Assembly (NCBI RefSeq): GCF_003058465.1
Contig: NZ_CP028901.1
Location: 3,162,001 to 3,226,000 of the forward strand
DNA length: 64,000 nucleotides
Direction of reading: 5' to 3'
Origin: Orrella marina
GTDB lineage: Bacteria; Pseudomonadota; Gammaproteobacteria; Burkholderiales; Burkholderiaceae_B
Shown here: piece by piece, positions 34,426-43,434 of the stretch
Layout of the letters: every line of letters begins with the position of its first letter
Numbering within the stretch: position 1 is the first letter of the stretch
Notes under the pieces: model-generated
Seen by the model: only the letters and a program-made list of their open reading frames with translations
What the model was told of the DNA's origin: nothing
Databases searched by the model: none
Made by a program: the position numbers and the translations under genes

Positions 34426-34773
34426 ATGCGTACAAGATACTGGTGGGTCGCTTTGGCATCGATGGTTGGCTCATGTGGGCTGAGCTTTGCAAGCGCCAAT
34501 CAGGTTGGGAGTATTTGGAACAAGAGTGAAATTATCCGGGCCATGAAACTTGAAAAAACTGCAAGCGGTCATAGCCATCAGTTCCTGATCGACTCGGGGG
34601 TGGCCTGCAATGTGGCGACAATCCTGACAACCAGCAATGCGGTTAAGCTGTACTTGTCAGCAGGCGATGTGATCGCGACCAACCCGGATCAAACCGCTGG
34701 GGTGAAGATCGTTGGCGGCGAAACCAGAGACTGTTTCAATGCAGCTCAGAATCTGCTTTCAACCTTGAAGTAA
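34426..34773 (+). CDS. Small secreted hypothetical protein
   Basis: 115 aa from ATG 34426 with GAGGAG 6 nt upstream. Signal peptide, then a mature part with two cysteines (GVACN, RDCFN) that could form a disulphide. No known family. Lies between the chromate genes and the IS21 element. Confidence 0.55.
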   Translation: MRTRYWWVALASMVGSCGLSFASANQVGSIWNKSEIIRAMKLEKTASGHSHQFLIDSGVACNVATILTTSNAVKLYLSAGDVIATNPDQTAGVKIVGGETRDCFNAAQNLLSTLK

Positions 34774-34950
34774 TTGACTGCGCGGTCTCCAGCGTCAAGG
34801 TCGAATGGACGTTGTACACAACATAATGATGAGCAACGAGATTGTCCGAAGGCTCGATGGCATGATGGGCTTTAGCCAGTTTTCCATGAGCATGCGACTG
34901 GTCATGGGGACATCGCACAAGTTGCTGAAGCCTAAAGGAAACTTTTTATG

Positions 34951-34956
34951 AGTTGG
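34951..34956. repeat. IS21 target-site duplication, left (AGTTGG)
   Basis: Six bases directly repeated at 37650-37655 on the other side of the IS21-family element, within the 4-8 bp usual for the family. Confidence 0.85.
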
Positions 34957-35165
34957 TGCGTATTCCGATGATCGTGACCACTCATTCCGATGATCGTGAC
35001 CACCTCGACTTCTGACTGTGTATTTCTGAGGTTCCGGGATCGTGACCAGTGATTCCGGAGTCGTGACCACCTGTTCCGGTCATCGTGACCAGCCCATCAG
35101 AGGGTTCTGGGTCATGCGTGTTTTTCTCAACCATGCGGTAGTGTGTCGGGCTTTTTGGAGCCTGC

Positions 35166-36686
35166 ATGTCACCGCCTTCAATGAGCACGCAAATGATCAA
35201 GAATGTTCTCTATCAATCGCATTGCCTGGGCTACTCACAGCGCCAGATTGCCACGGCATCAGCCATCTCAAAGGCAGTGGTCGCCAAGTACATCCGGCTC
35301 GCCAGTCAGGCGGGTCTGGACTGGTCGACAATCGAGCCATTATCCGAAGTGGAACTCGAGCACCGGCTCACCCCGTCAAGGGTTCATGGCAACCGTGTTC
35401 TGCCCGACTTTGGCAAAGTCCATCGCGAACTGACTCGCAAAGGCGTGACCTTGCAGTTGCTCTGGCAGGAGTATCAGGCTGACTACGTCGATCAGCCTAC
35501 GCTTCAGTACAGCCAGTTCTGCGACCGCTATCGTCGGTACACCAAGACCCTGAAGGTGTCGATGCGCCAGGTGCATCGGGCTGGCGAGAAGTTGTTTGTC
35601 GACTTCGCAGGGCCGACACTTGAACTGGGCGACGGGACCCGCGGGCACTTGTTCGTTGCAGCCATGGGAGCCTCGCATTACACCTATGCCCGAGCCTTGT
35701 CGGGACAGACGACGCGGGACTGGATTCGAGGCATGACCGGCGCATTGCACTTTATGCGCGGGGCGCCCGAATTTATTGTTCCAGACAACCCTCGTGCAGT
35801 GGTCGCACAACCCGATCGCTATGAACCCAGAGTCAGCGACAGTGTCCTGGACTTTGCTCGTCATTACGATTGTTCTGTCTTGCCGGCGCGCGTGCGAAAA
35901 CCCCAGGACAAGGCCGTGGTGGAATCCGCCGTGCAGGTGGTGGAGCGCTGGATCATGGCTCGACTGCGTCACGTCAGACTCCCGGATCTGGCCGCGGCCA
36001 ACCGGGCGATTGAGCCACTGCTCAAAGCCCTCAATGATCGTCCGTTTCAGAAGCTCGAAGGATGCCGCTCGAGCGTGTTTGCACAAGTCGACGCACCCGC
36101 ATTAAGAGCCTTGCCTGCTCAGCGCTATGAGTACGCCGAATTCAAGTCAGTCAAGGTCAATATCGATCATCACGTGGAGGTTGACTTTCATCGCTACAGC
36201 GCACCGTACACCTTGATCGGCACCGATCTGATCGCGCGTGTCACCACATCCACGGTCGAGTTGCTGCATCGCGGTATACGGGTGGCCTTGCATCCACGCA
36301 AATCGTTGCCCGGCAAGTTCTCCACCAAGCTCGAACACAGGCCACCATCACACAAGGCTCACCTGCAATGGACACCCGAAAGAATGATTGCCTAGGGCAT
36401 GAGTATTAGCCTGAACACCGGCACACTGGTTGAAGGTCTTCTCAAGCGGCACAAGCTCGCCGAGCACGGATATCGCAGCTCTCTGGGCGTGATCGCACTG
36501 GCCAAGCGCTATGGCAACGCCCGGCTCGAGACGGCCTGCGCTCTGGCGATATCGATCGGTGTCTACAACTACCGCGCCGTGCGTGACATGTTGCGCAACG
36601 AGCGTGACAAGGTCAAAGCCGATCAGCCTGATCTGTGGTCAAGCCCCGAACATGAGCACCTGCGTGGTGCGGATTCCTATCACTGA
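35166..36686 (+). pseudogene. istA: IS21 transposase istA with internal amber codon
   Basis: The frame runs 409 codons, including the DDE core (LFVDFAGPTLEL, EFIVPDNPRAVV, KAVVESAVQVVERW), to TAG at 36393-36395, then continues in frame from 36399 with the conserved IstA C-terminal domain (HGYRSSLGVIALAKRYGNARLE). The stop sits where relatives have Trp (WTPERMIA-W-G). The catalytic core is intact; readthrough, or the two pieces together, might retain activity. Confidence 0.85.
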
Positions 36687-36697
36687 TTCAGCGGAGA

Positions 36698-37459
36698 ATG
36701 AACATGCTTCATCAACACACTATTGCACAATTGCGCGACCTCAAACTGCTGGGCATGGCCAACGCCTTACAGCGCCAGATGGAACAACCGGGCAGCAGTG
36801 ACATGACCTTCGAAGAACGTCTGGCATTTCTGGTCCAGCATGAAAGTGACCATCGCAACGAGCGTCGCTACACCCGCCTGATACAACAGGCCAAACTCAA
36901 GTACTCACAGGCCTGCATTGAGGACTTTGACACACGCGCAGGACGTGGTGTCGAGCGCAGTCAGTTCACCAGTCTGGCGCTCAGTGAGTGGGTCTCAACA
37001 GGCAACACCATCGTGATCACCGGTGCGACCGGATGCGGCAAAACCTGGCTCGCATGTGCCCTGGCACAGTACGCATGCCGAATGGGTCACAGTGCGCGGT
37101 ACTTGCGCATCACCCGTTTGTCCGAAGAGATCCGGACCATGCGTGTCACGGGCACCTACACCAAGTGGCTGACGGAACTCGCACGCACGGATCTCGTCGT
37201 ACTGGACGACTGGGGGCTGGTGGGCCTGGATGCCCAGGCCAGGGACGCACTCATGGAGATAGTTGACGATCGTTGCGGATCAAGGGGAACCATCATCACA
37301 AGCCAGTTACCCGTTGATCACTGGCATGCCTGGATCGGTGATGCGGCCATCGCTGATGCCATGCTCGACAGGCTATTGCAGCAGTCGCATCGCATGGTCC
37401 TGAAGGGCGAATCCTTGCGTGCGCCAAGCCGCTCCAGGACGCCAAAGAAACCCGTCTGA
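36698..37459 (+). CDS. istB: IS21 helper ATPase IstB
   Basis: 253 aa. Walker A is GATGCGKTWLA (about residues 108-118) and Walker B is LVVLDDWG (about 166-173), with the DnaC-like C terminus. IstB is the AAA+ protein that remodels DNA for IstA during transposition. Starts just after istA. Confidence 0.93.
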   Translation: MNMLHQHTIAQLRDLKLLGMANALQRQMEQPGSSDMTFEERLAFLVQHESDHRNERRYTRLIQQAKLKYSQACIEDFDTRAGRGVERSQFTSLALSEWVSTGNTIVITGATGCGKTWLACALAQYACRMGHSARYLRITRLSEEIRTMRVTGTYTKWLTELARTDLVVLDDWGLVGLDAQARDALMEIVDDRCGSRGTIITSQLPVDHWHAWIGDAAIADAMLDRLLQQSHRMVLKGESLRAPSRSRTPKKPV

Positions 37460-37649
37460 TCACACCAGGCCGGCCCTGATTCCTGGTCACAGGATCAGGG
37501 CCGGAATCACGTCTGCAAGTACAATCTCCCACACGCATGACCCAACCGTTGACCCGAAGGTGGTCACGATCGCCGGAATGCTGGTCACGATCAGCAGAAT
37601 AGGTGGTCACGATCCCGGAATGCCCGGTCACGATCGACCGGAATACCCA

Positions 37650-37655
37650 AGTTGG
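37650..37655. repeat. IS21 target-site duplication, right (AGTTGG)
   Basis: Direct repeat of 34951-34956. Confidence 0.85.
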
Positions 37656-37692
37656 AGGGAAAATCTCCCCTTTTGGTTTGTAATCGTTCAAC

Positions 37693-38055
37693 TTACGAGT
37701 GCATAATTTCTGTATGGTGGAGATTTTTAAAGAGTTTGCATCTCGCGTTATGTAACGGCCTACAATTGTTGACGATACAGGCAAGTGTCTGCTCCACATC
37801 GTCGACGCTGAGATAACCCAGCCATACCGGCCTGGCGCCGTTGTTTTTCATGTCGTCGGTCAGTTGCAGCAGGCCACCGACGTCGTGCCACTTTCCGGCG
37901 TGTTCATCCAGGGCCTGAACAATACGGTAATCGGTCTCAGGAAAGCCACTGTTGGTGGCTTTCCAGCCGAGTATTGCACTGTAAAACTGCAGTGCTTCAT
38001 CGCTATTCTCAGTGAATAGTTCATACCAGATAAATTCACCATTTTGGTTGGGCAT
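37693..38055 (-). pseudogene. VOC/glyoxalase-family protein, C-terminally truncated
   Basis: Starts MPNQNGEFIWYELFTEN with a GGAGAGGA ribosome binding site; the VOC fold continues through FYSAILGW and VWLGYLSVDDVEQ. The recognisable sequence stops near 37765 and the last ~24 codons are unrelated, so the second half of the fold is missing. Genes of this type often sit with DUF1428 and ECF42-type sigma factors, as they do here. Confidence 0.7.
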
Positions 38056-38091
38056 GGTCCTCTCCACCAGTTCGGCTGTTGATGATTTTCT

Positions 38092-38463
38092 TTATTTTTC
38101 CAGCACAACCACAGGTGAAAAACCACCGAAGATCAGACGCACGCCATCAAATGGCATGGGATTTTTATCCGGATCTATGCGTGGATCGGCGTTCGTGTCT
38201 GACATCATTTTCTTCACGGCCGCATCACGGGTCGCTTTGTCAGGCCACTCTATTCAGGAAAACACCACGACTTCGTTTTCTTTGGCCTGGACAGCCCGAC
38301 GAAAGTCAGTGACTTTTCCATTGGGTACGTCCTCTTCCCAACATTCGAGAACGCGTGTCGCGCCCCACTCCATAAAGGCAGCATCGGCCACTTGCGCATG
38401 TTTGATGAACGCTTGTTTATTGGCGTTAGGCACAGCGAGAACAAATCCATCGATGTAACTCAT
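38092..38463 (-). pseudogene. DUF1428-family protein with nonsense codon
   Basis: Starts MSYIDGFVLAVPNANKQAFI. At 38254-38256 a TGA interrupts the conserved VVFS-W-IEWPDKATRD stretch at the Trp position; the frame then continues normally to the TAA at 38092. One base change would restore a full ~123-aa gene. Confidence 0.85.
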
Positions 38464-38561
38464 GAGGTGATTCCCCCGGGATTGTTAGGTTCTTTGACGT
38501 CTCTGGGTTGTGTCACCTACTAGTCGTTTGCCTGTACCTGAATTCGACAGAATGGAAATTT

Positions 38562-39050
38562 TTATTTCGCTTTTTCAAGCAAAGCCAGACGTTGTCGCAG
38601 GAAACGTCGCTCAGGTTCCTGCTGCGTCAATGACAGTGCCCGCCGGTAGTAGAGGCTAGCGTCTTGCAGTTGATGCAGGCGACGCAAGAGATCCGCACGG
38701 GCGGCATACAGCAGATGGTAGTGCTGCAGATCTTCGTGATCCATCAGCTTATCGATTGCGCGCAATCCTGCCTGCGGCCCATCGCGCATCGCAAGTGCGA
38801 TAGCGCGATTGAGCTCCACGATTGGAGACGGGTTGATTTTCAGGAGGACGTCATAAAGACCAGTGATCTGCGCCTAATCGGTATCCTCGGCCAGCCGCGC
38901 TTCAGCATGATCCACAGCGATTGCCGCTTGCAGGGTTTCCTCTGCCAGATCGAAATTGCTGTGCAAAAGTCGAATCAGAGTCGCGAGTACCCGACTGGAT
39001 TCTTGAAGATAGATTGCAGCGATGCGCTGTTCAATAGAAATCTGGTTCAT
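38562..39050 (-). pseudogene. ECF42-type sigma factor with central deletion and nonsense codon
   Basis: The minus-strand frame starts MNQISIEQRIAAIYLQESS and RVLATLIRLLHSNFDLAEETLQ, the beginning of sigma region 2, then jumps to AEDTD-stop-AQITGLYDVLL, part of the C-terminal TPR-like domain of ECF42 sigma factors, ending LLEKAK. Most of sigma-2 and all of sigma-4 are lost, and TAG at 38874-38876 replaces the Trp seen in relatives. Non-functional. Confidence 0.8.
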
Positions 39051-39203
39051 GTTTCATTAACACTCATCGACAGGGCACTGGTCAATATTCATTCGATACG
39101 CCCATATCGTAAGCGTCAGCAAAAACGCGCAGATGACGAGCCAACCGAAGCGGCACGCTTTGTGCATTCCAAGCCATCATACCTGCCGTATTGCCATACA
39201 AGA

Positions 39204-39575
39204 TTTCAACACTGGGATGGCGTTGTGTCCAACGTCAATAGCAATACACAGGTCGTGCGACGCACCATGGGGTATCTACGAAAGGCCGGCATTGTCACGT
39301 CTGATCGTGGCTATGGGGTTGGGTGGTGTATCCACGTGGATCTTGGCTTGATTACCGTGTTCCAATAGCATGAGGCATTAGGCGAGCCAGCGATGTTTGC
39401 CATCGGCAACGAGAACCCGAAGTGCCTCGTCGAGCAATCGGTGAACGCTGCGCTCGAAGATGCCGTTATAGATGCAGAAGCGCTATTGCTAGAACGATTC
39501 TCGGAACTCTCCTTGGCCGATCTGGCCGCAGACTTTGCGCGCCGCCGCCCAGTAGCAAAACGCGAAAGGAATTGA
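39204..39575 (+). pseudogene. Rrf2-family regulator, degraded
   Basis: The frame reads VNSNTQVVRRTMGYLRKAG and IVTSDRGYGVGW (winged helix-turn-helix of Rrf2 proteins), then ITVFQ-stop-HEALGEPAMFAIGN and a normal C-terminal half. TAG is at 39366-39368. The N-terminal helix is not recognisable. The pattern resembles the non-iron-sulphur YwnA-like Rrf2 type. Confidence 0.7.
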
Positions 39576-39577
39576 TC

Positions 39578-39666
39578 ATGCACTACAACATGATCGTCAT
39601 CGGCGTGAGCTATGCAGGAATGGCTGCTACTCTGAAACTGATCAGGGCTCGCAAGTCGGCCCTTCT
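39578..39666 (+). pseudogene. FAD/NAD(P) oxidoreductase 5' fragment cut by an IS21 end
   Basis: ATG with AAGGA upstream, then MHYNMIVIGVSYAGMAATL and a following LIRAR stretch, the dinucleotide-binding beta-alpha-beta of thioredoxin-reductase-like oxidoreductases. The sequence breaks off exactly where IS21-end sequence starts (39667). Confidence 0.75.
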
Positions 39667-39739
39667 TGGGTATTCCGATGATCGTGACCATCGCGACTTC
39701 TGGCTATGTATTTCTGAGGTTCCGGGATTCTGATCAGTG
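39667..39739. mobile_element. Solo IS21-family end remnant
   Basis: Closely similar to the left end of the IS21 element at 34957, but one internal ~24-bp repeat unit is missing. It begins TGGGTATTCCGATGATCGTG and runs to the start of the HxlR frame. No transposase genes adjoin, so it is a leftover of an insertion followed by deletion. Confidence 0.8.
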
Positions 39740-40045
39740 CGAGCGCTCAGAGTTCTCGAAGGAAAGTGGAAGCTGATTATTTTGTTCCATCTGTTTGGTG
39801 GAAACTTGCTTCGATTCTCAGAGCTTGAAAGGGCGATACCTGCTATTACACAAAAGATGCTGATCCAGCAGCTTCGTCAAATGGAGGAGGATGGGGTTGT
39901 TCGACGGATTGTCCACCATCAGGTTCCGCCTAAAGTCGAATACGGACTGACCGATTGGGGCCAGGCGCTTTGTCCTGCACTCGATGCTTTGTTGAAGTGG
40001 GCGGATCGTCGCGAGGTGCGCCCTGCACGTAGTCCAGATTCGTGA
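39737..40045 (+). CDS. HxlR-family regulator, probably 5'-truncated
   Basis: 102 aa. LEGKWKLIILFHLFGGNLLRF (cited from the GKWKLIIL core) and ITQKMLIQQLRQMEEDGVV are hallmark HxlR winged-helix sequence, which controls redox or electrophile responses. Homology begins right after the IS21 remnant; the usual CPVE-type N terminus is missing and the GTG start follows a stop by 3 bp. It may be partly functional or dead. Confidence 0.65.
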   Translation: MRALRVLEGKWKLIILFHLFGGNLLRFSELERAIPAITQKMLIQQLRQMEEDGVVRRIVHHQVPPKVEYGLTDWGQALCPALDALLKWADRREVRPARSPDS

Positions 40046-40151
40046 GCGCTACGATTGGGAGGATTGTGCGGGCGATTTTTATTGACAAGTGGGTTTTTAG
40101 GCACCAATCGGCGTCAACCCGATGAGCTTTGTCCTGCCTGCATGATAGAAA

Positions 40152-40628
40152 TCAATTGGATTTTGTACCAGCTCTCTGTTTCCAGTACTCATATAGGCCC
40201 GGTTTGCCATCAATCCGGGTCGGCACATACCGGATTCTCATAGACTGCTCATCAAACGGCTTAGCAAGGTCAGCGAAAATATCCGCAGTCGATAGGCCAA
40301 AAGGAGCGCCATCCTCATTCGAGTGCCCATACGTAACCTCGTTGACGCCGGCCAGGCGCATGGCTGCCATACACATTGGGCAGGGATGTCCACTGGCGAA
40401 AACTGAGCAGCCTTCGAGCGAGACTGATCCCAATTTCTTGCTCGCAACTCTAACGGCCAGCAGTTCGGCATGCGCCGTGGGATCGTTCGTTTCGATAACT
40501 TGATTGACTGCTTCAGCGATCACCTCGCCGTCCCTGACAACTACCGCACCAAACGGCCGCCCGCCTTGCTCAGCGTTAACGTACGCCAACTGGACAGCCA
40601 GTTCAAGAAACTCATTATCTCGTTGCAT
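40152..40628 (-). CDS. Nucleoside/guanine deaminase-like zinc enzyme
   Basis: 158 aa from ATG 40628, preceded by AAGGGGGA; a longer frame to 40709 lacks a ribosome binding site. Zinc-deaminase motifs: HAE (TAHAELLAV) and PCPMC (GHPCPMCMAA). The end with YEYWKQRAG and FGLSTADIF is close to guanine deaminase (GuaD-like) proteins. Cytosolic; converts an amino-purine or pyrimidine base or nucleoside to the keto form. Confidence 0.85.
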   Translation of the reverse strand: MQRDNEFLELAVQLAYVNAEQGGRPFGAVVVRDGEVIAEAVNQVIETNDPTAHAELLAVRVASKKLGSVSLEGCSVFASGHPCPMCMAAMRLAGVNEVTYGHSNEDGAPFGLSTADIFADLAKPFDEQSMRIRYVPTRIDGKPGLYEYWKQRAGTKSN

Positions 40629-40647
40629 GTGCCATCCCCCTTGTAGC

Positions 40648-41295
40648 CTATTGTCCACCCGCAGCAAGCAGGGATTGCTCGATCTTGTGATAACCACGAG
40701 CCCGCGCATGTTGCAAAGGGCTTACACCATCGCGATCTGCCAGATTTGGATTCGCACCAGCCTCAAGCAAAATATTCACAATCTGTTGATGCGACTCACC
40801 ACCGTTGCCAAGGATGATGGCTTCCAGCAACGCTGTCCACCCGAGGTTGTTGACGTGATCGATGGCGACACCTGATTCGACAAGTGTTTGTACCGTTTCT
40901 ACGTGCCCACGCTCAGCAGCAGGGATAAGGGCCGTTCCACCGTATCGGTTCGTACTATTCAAATCAGCGCCATGTGCCAGAGTCATTTTCAGGATCTCCA
41001 GATGCCCCCTGGCACCCGAATAGAGATAGGCACTATCGTTGATATTGTCTTTGGCGTTTGCATCGGCACCTGCTTCAATAAGCACCTCGGCAGCATCAAT
41101 TGAGTTCGCTCTTGCTGCGACTAGCAGAGCCGTTGACCCAGACTGATCTCGAGCGTCAATCTCGACGCCAGAGTCGATAAGCTGCTTTACGGTATCGACG
41201 TTATTCTCCAGCGCAGCGGCATGCATCGGATACTGCCTCATACTTCCTTCCGAAGAAAAAGCGGAGGTAAAACTAAGCGCTACTGTCACGCTCAC
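40648..41295 (-). CDS. Periplasmic ankyrin-repeat protein
   Basis: 215 aa with about five ankyrin repeats (for example GSTALLVAARANSIDAAEVL and GGTALIPAAERGHVETVQTL). The GTG start gives a short signal peptide (VTVALSFTSAFS). An in-frame KFVTAIV lies upstream, but its first codon is ATT, where ATG would be expected 8 nt after a GGGGA ribosome binding site. Likely a protein-interaction protein; target unknown. Immediately upstream of the deaminase gene. Confidence 0.8.
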   Translation of the reverse strand: MSVTVALSFTSAFSSEGSMRQYPMHAAALENNVDTVKQLIDSGVEIDARDQSGSTALLVAARANSIDAAEVLIEAGADANAKDNINDSAYLYSGARGHLEILKMTLAHGADLNSTNRYGGTALIPAAERGHVETVQTLVESGVAIDHVNNLGWTALLEAIILGNGGESHQQIVNILLEAGANPNLADRDGVSPLQHARARGYHKIEQSLLAAGGQ

Positions 41296-41567
41296 AATCG
41301 CAGTAACGAACTTAATGATATGCGTCCCCAGGTCAATTCAGACTTTTGCTGCTCGTCGGGTAACAAGCGACGATGCGAGTCTTGAGTTGAGAACCCAAAA
41401 ACATCCGTTTCCATCCAAGGCTGTCTCTGCAACGACGAGAAACCTCTCGAAAACCATAACAGCATCTCGTGCTGGATACTGTTTGTCGTGCAAGAGATAG
41501 CGGGGTCCTTCCGAATCTGGTTCAAACACCAGGTAACAGATACTGACTTACCGCTTATTCATTCCGC

Positions 41568-42059
41568 TTACTGGGTGGCCGCGCCAATCTTCTTGAGTCC
41601 AGCTACCGCACACTCAGCGTCAATTGCTCCTGTCGGAGCACCTCCAACGCCAATACCCCCCACCAACGCCTCACCGAACTTGATGGGCAATCCGCCAGCC
41701 TGGATGACCATTCGAGCATCCATATAACGCAGTCCTTCGTTGGCTGGATTGTTGGCAATGAACTCAGATAGACCGGCAGTATCACGACCCATCGCTGCAG
41801 AGGTAAACGCTTTACCTTCTGCGCTGCTTCCTGTGTGAGGCCCGGAGTTGTCGGCCTTTAACAAAGCCTTGGTCGAACCATCACGGGCAACGACCGCAAC
41901 ACTGACAGCATATCCCTTCTCCGCACACGCCTGCAGTGCAGTGCTCGCTGCCTTGAGAGCCAACTCAAGCGGCAGAAAAGGCGCGCTTGGCAGCTGCGTT
42001 GCAGCTGACGCTACAACTGGAGACAGCAAAAGAGATGCCAGAACAGTCTTGATGCGCAT
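41568..42059 (-). CDS. GlcG/HbpS-family secreted protein
   Basis: 163 aa. Signal peptide (MRIKTVLASLLLSPVVASA) followed by a full GlcG/HbpS domain with AKGYAVSVAVVARDGS-like and GGLPIKFGEALVGGIGVGGA motifs. Family members bind haem or small ligands. Single gene. Confidence 0.85.
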   Translation of the reverse strand: MRIKTVLASLLLSPVVASAATQLPSAPFLPLELALKAASTALQACAEKGYAVSVAVVARDGSTKALLKADNSGPHTGSSAEGKAFTSAAMGRDTAGLSEFIANNPANEGLRYMDARMVIQAGGLPIKFGEALVGGIGVGGAPTGAIDAECAVAGLKKIGAATQ

Positions 42060-42293
42060 GTCGAGTTCCTTTTTTGAGGCTACAAGCTAAACGTTTCATC
42101 CAATTTAGCACAACTACTTCAGCAACTGGTCAATTTGTGATCCAAAAAGCAGTACTTACTTGATCCCAATCCTTCAATGACGTATGGGTCGAAGACATCG
42201 CTGCTGCTGTTGGATCGCTTATAAGGACGAATGAGTGGAAAGGAAAGTTGGCGTACCGTTACGTACTCTATGAGCATAAGAGGCCTCTTCCCG

Positions 42294-42650
42294 TTACGAA
42301 TTCGGCTTGATGCCGGTGGTACGAGCAATATCAGCCCAGCGTTGAATTTCACTTTCGAGGAAAGCGCTTGATTCGTCGACTGTTGATTCTGTAGAGAGGT
42401 TGATCGCCAGGGATTTCAGCCGTTCAATGGTTTCGGGTTCCTGTAGCACTTCATTGATGGCTTGGTTCAACTTATTCACAATCGGCATAGAGGTGTTTGC
42501 TGGTGTAAATACCATGTTCCAGGTCGATGCGTTGATGCCTGGATAGCCCATCTCACCAATGGTTGGCACATCGGGTAGCACTGGCGAGGGTTCATCAGAC
42601 GCAATGGCGTATCCAAGGATCGATTGAGTCGAAAAATTTGCGCCGTTACG
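42294..42650 (-). pseudogene. Bug-family (TctC) receptor C-terminal remnant
   Basis: Contains IASDEPSPVLPDVPTIGEMGY and a PANTSMPIVNKLNQAINEVL helix, the C-terminal third of tripartite tricarboxylate (Bug) receptors, ending at 42294. The N-terminal two thirds and signal peptide are missing upstream. A complete Bug receptor is at 46243. Confidence 0.75.
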
Positions 42651-42806
42651 CTGCGCGGCCGAGCACATAACCCGTTGGTGGAGAACTTCGTAGCCTTGTG
42701 TCAAAGCAAGGCACGCGATTGATGAGGGATGTTAGCGCTGGCGAAGAAATGGGTTTTTGATGGCGTTAAGTGTCTGGTAATGCCGTGCAAGTGCCTACCC
42801 ACGTGA

Positions 42807-43169
42807 TCAGCACAATGAGCCATTTTGGTCATGGGTATTCTTGCTGTCATCGGGTGCCTGGTCACGATCGTCCATGCCGTAATCTCGAATGACAGTTGCG
42901 ACTCGCAACCGATAGTCAGAGAAGACGTTAGTTCGTCCCTTGTTCTGGGCAAGCCGGTGAGCGTCCTGGTTGCGCCATGCATGCACCGCTTGTTCATCCG
43001 TCCAGAAGGAGAGGGACAGGTACTTTCCCTTTGTGGTCAGGCTTTCGAATCGTTCGACGGAAATGAAGCCATCGATTTCCTCCAGTTCAGAGCGAAGTGA
43101 CGCGGCAATGTCGAGATACGTGTTGGTCTTGCCCTGAGCGGGCCACACTTCAAAAATAACGGCAATCAT
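42807..43169 (-). CDS. Antibiotic biosynthesis monooxygenase (ABM)-family protein
   Basis: 120 aa from ATG 43169 with a perfect AGGAGGA ribosome binding site; the longer frame to 43247 is not needed. MIAVIFEVWPAQGKTNTYLD and FESLTTKGKYLSLSFW fit the ABM ferredoxin-like fold. Probably a small oxygenase or isomerase. Substrate unknown. Confidence 0.82.
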   Translation of the reverse strand: MIAVIFEVWPAQGKTNTYLDIAASLRSELEEIDGFISVERFESLTTKGKYLSLSFWTDEQAVHAWRNQDAHRLAQNKGRTNVFSDYRLRVATVIRDYGMDDRDQAPDDSKNTHDQNGSLC

Positions 43170-43434
43170 GGAGTCCTCCTTTTCGACCACGTAAGGCGTG
43201 GACCTGGTGTCAACGTGTTCACGATACGCCACATCACACGACAGCAACAGCCTTCAGCAATGGTCGATTCTTATTCAGGGGGTGATTGTTGTCAGATTCT
43301 CTGCATCCAGTGTTCGCACATGATGATCGCTCGTGCAGTCTGACTATCCCGACGAGGAAATATCTGTCGCTCATCTTTGTCTTCTGCTGCATCATGTTAT
43401 GCAATCTATCAAAACACGAGGAGACGGTGAATCC

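Larger units (their letters stand above)
34957..37649 (+). mobile_element. IS21-family insertion sequence (2693 bp)
   Basis: Begins TGCGTATTCC and ends GGAATACCCA, imperfect terminal inverted repeats, bounded by AGTTGG duplications. Each end carries several copies of a GATCGTGACCA-type motif in opposite orientations (about five on the left and four on the right), the multiple transposase-binding repeats typical of IS21. Encodes istA (interrupted by a stop) and istB. Confidence 0.93.

Noticed and set aside
34957..35095. Regular repeats resembling a CRISPR array
   Set aside because: The repeats (GATCGTGACCA type) are unevenly spaced, mirrored at the other end of the element and flank istAB: they are IS21 transposase-binding sites. 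No Cas genes are present.
38092..38463. UGA/UAG recoded to Trp (alternative code)
   Set aside because: TGA and TAG act as normal stops for all intact neighbours, and three different stop codons are involved in the broken genes.
41338..41529. 63-aa minus-strand ORF upstream of the ankyrin gene
   Set aside because: GTG start without a clear ribosome binding site and no recognisable domain; not reported as a gene.
42701..42997. 98-aa minus-strand ORF
   Set aside because: Opposes and overlaps the better-supported ABM gene (42807-43169) in another frame and has no domain.
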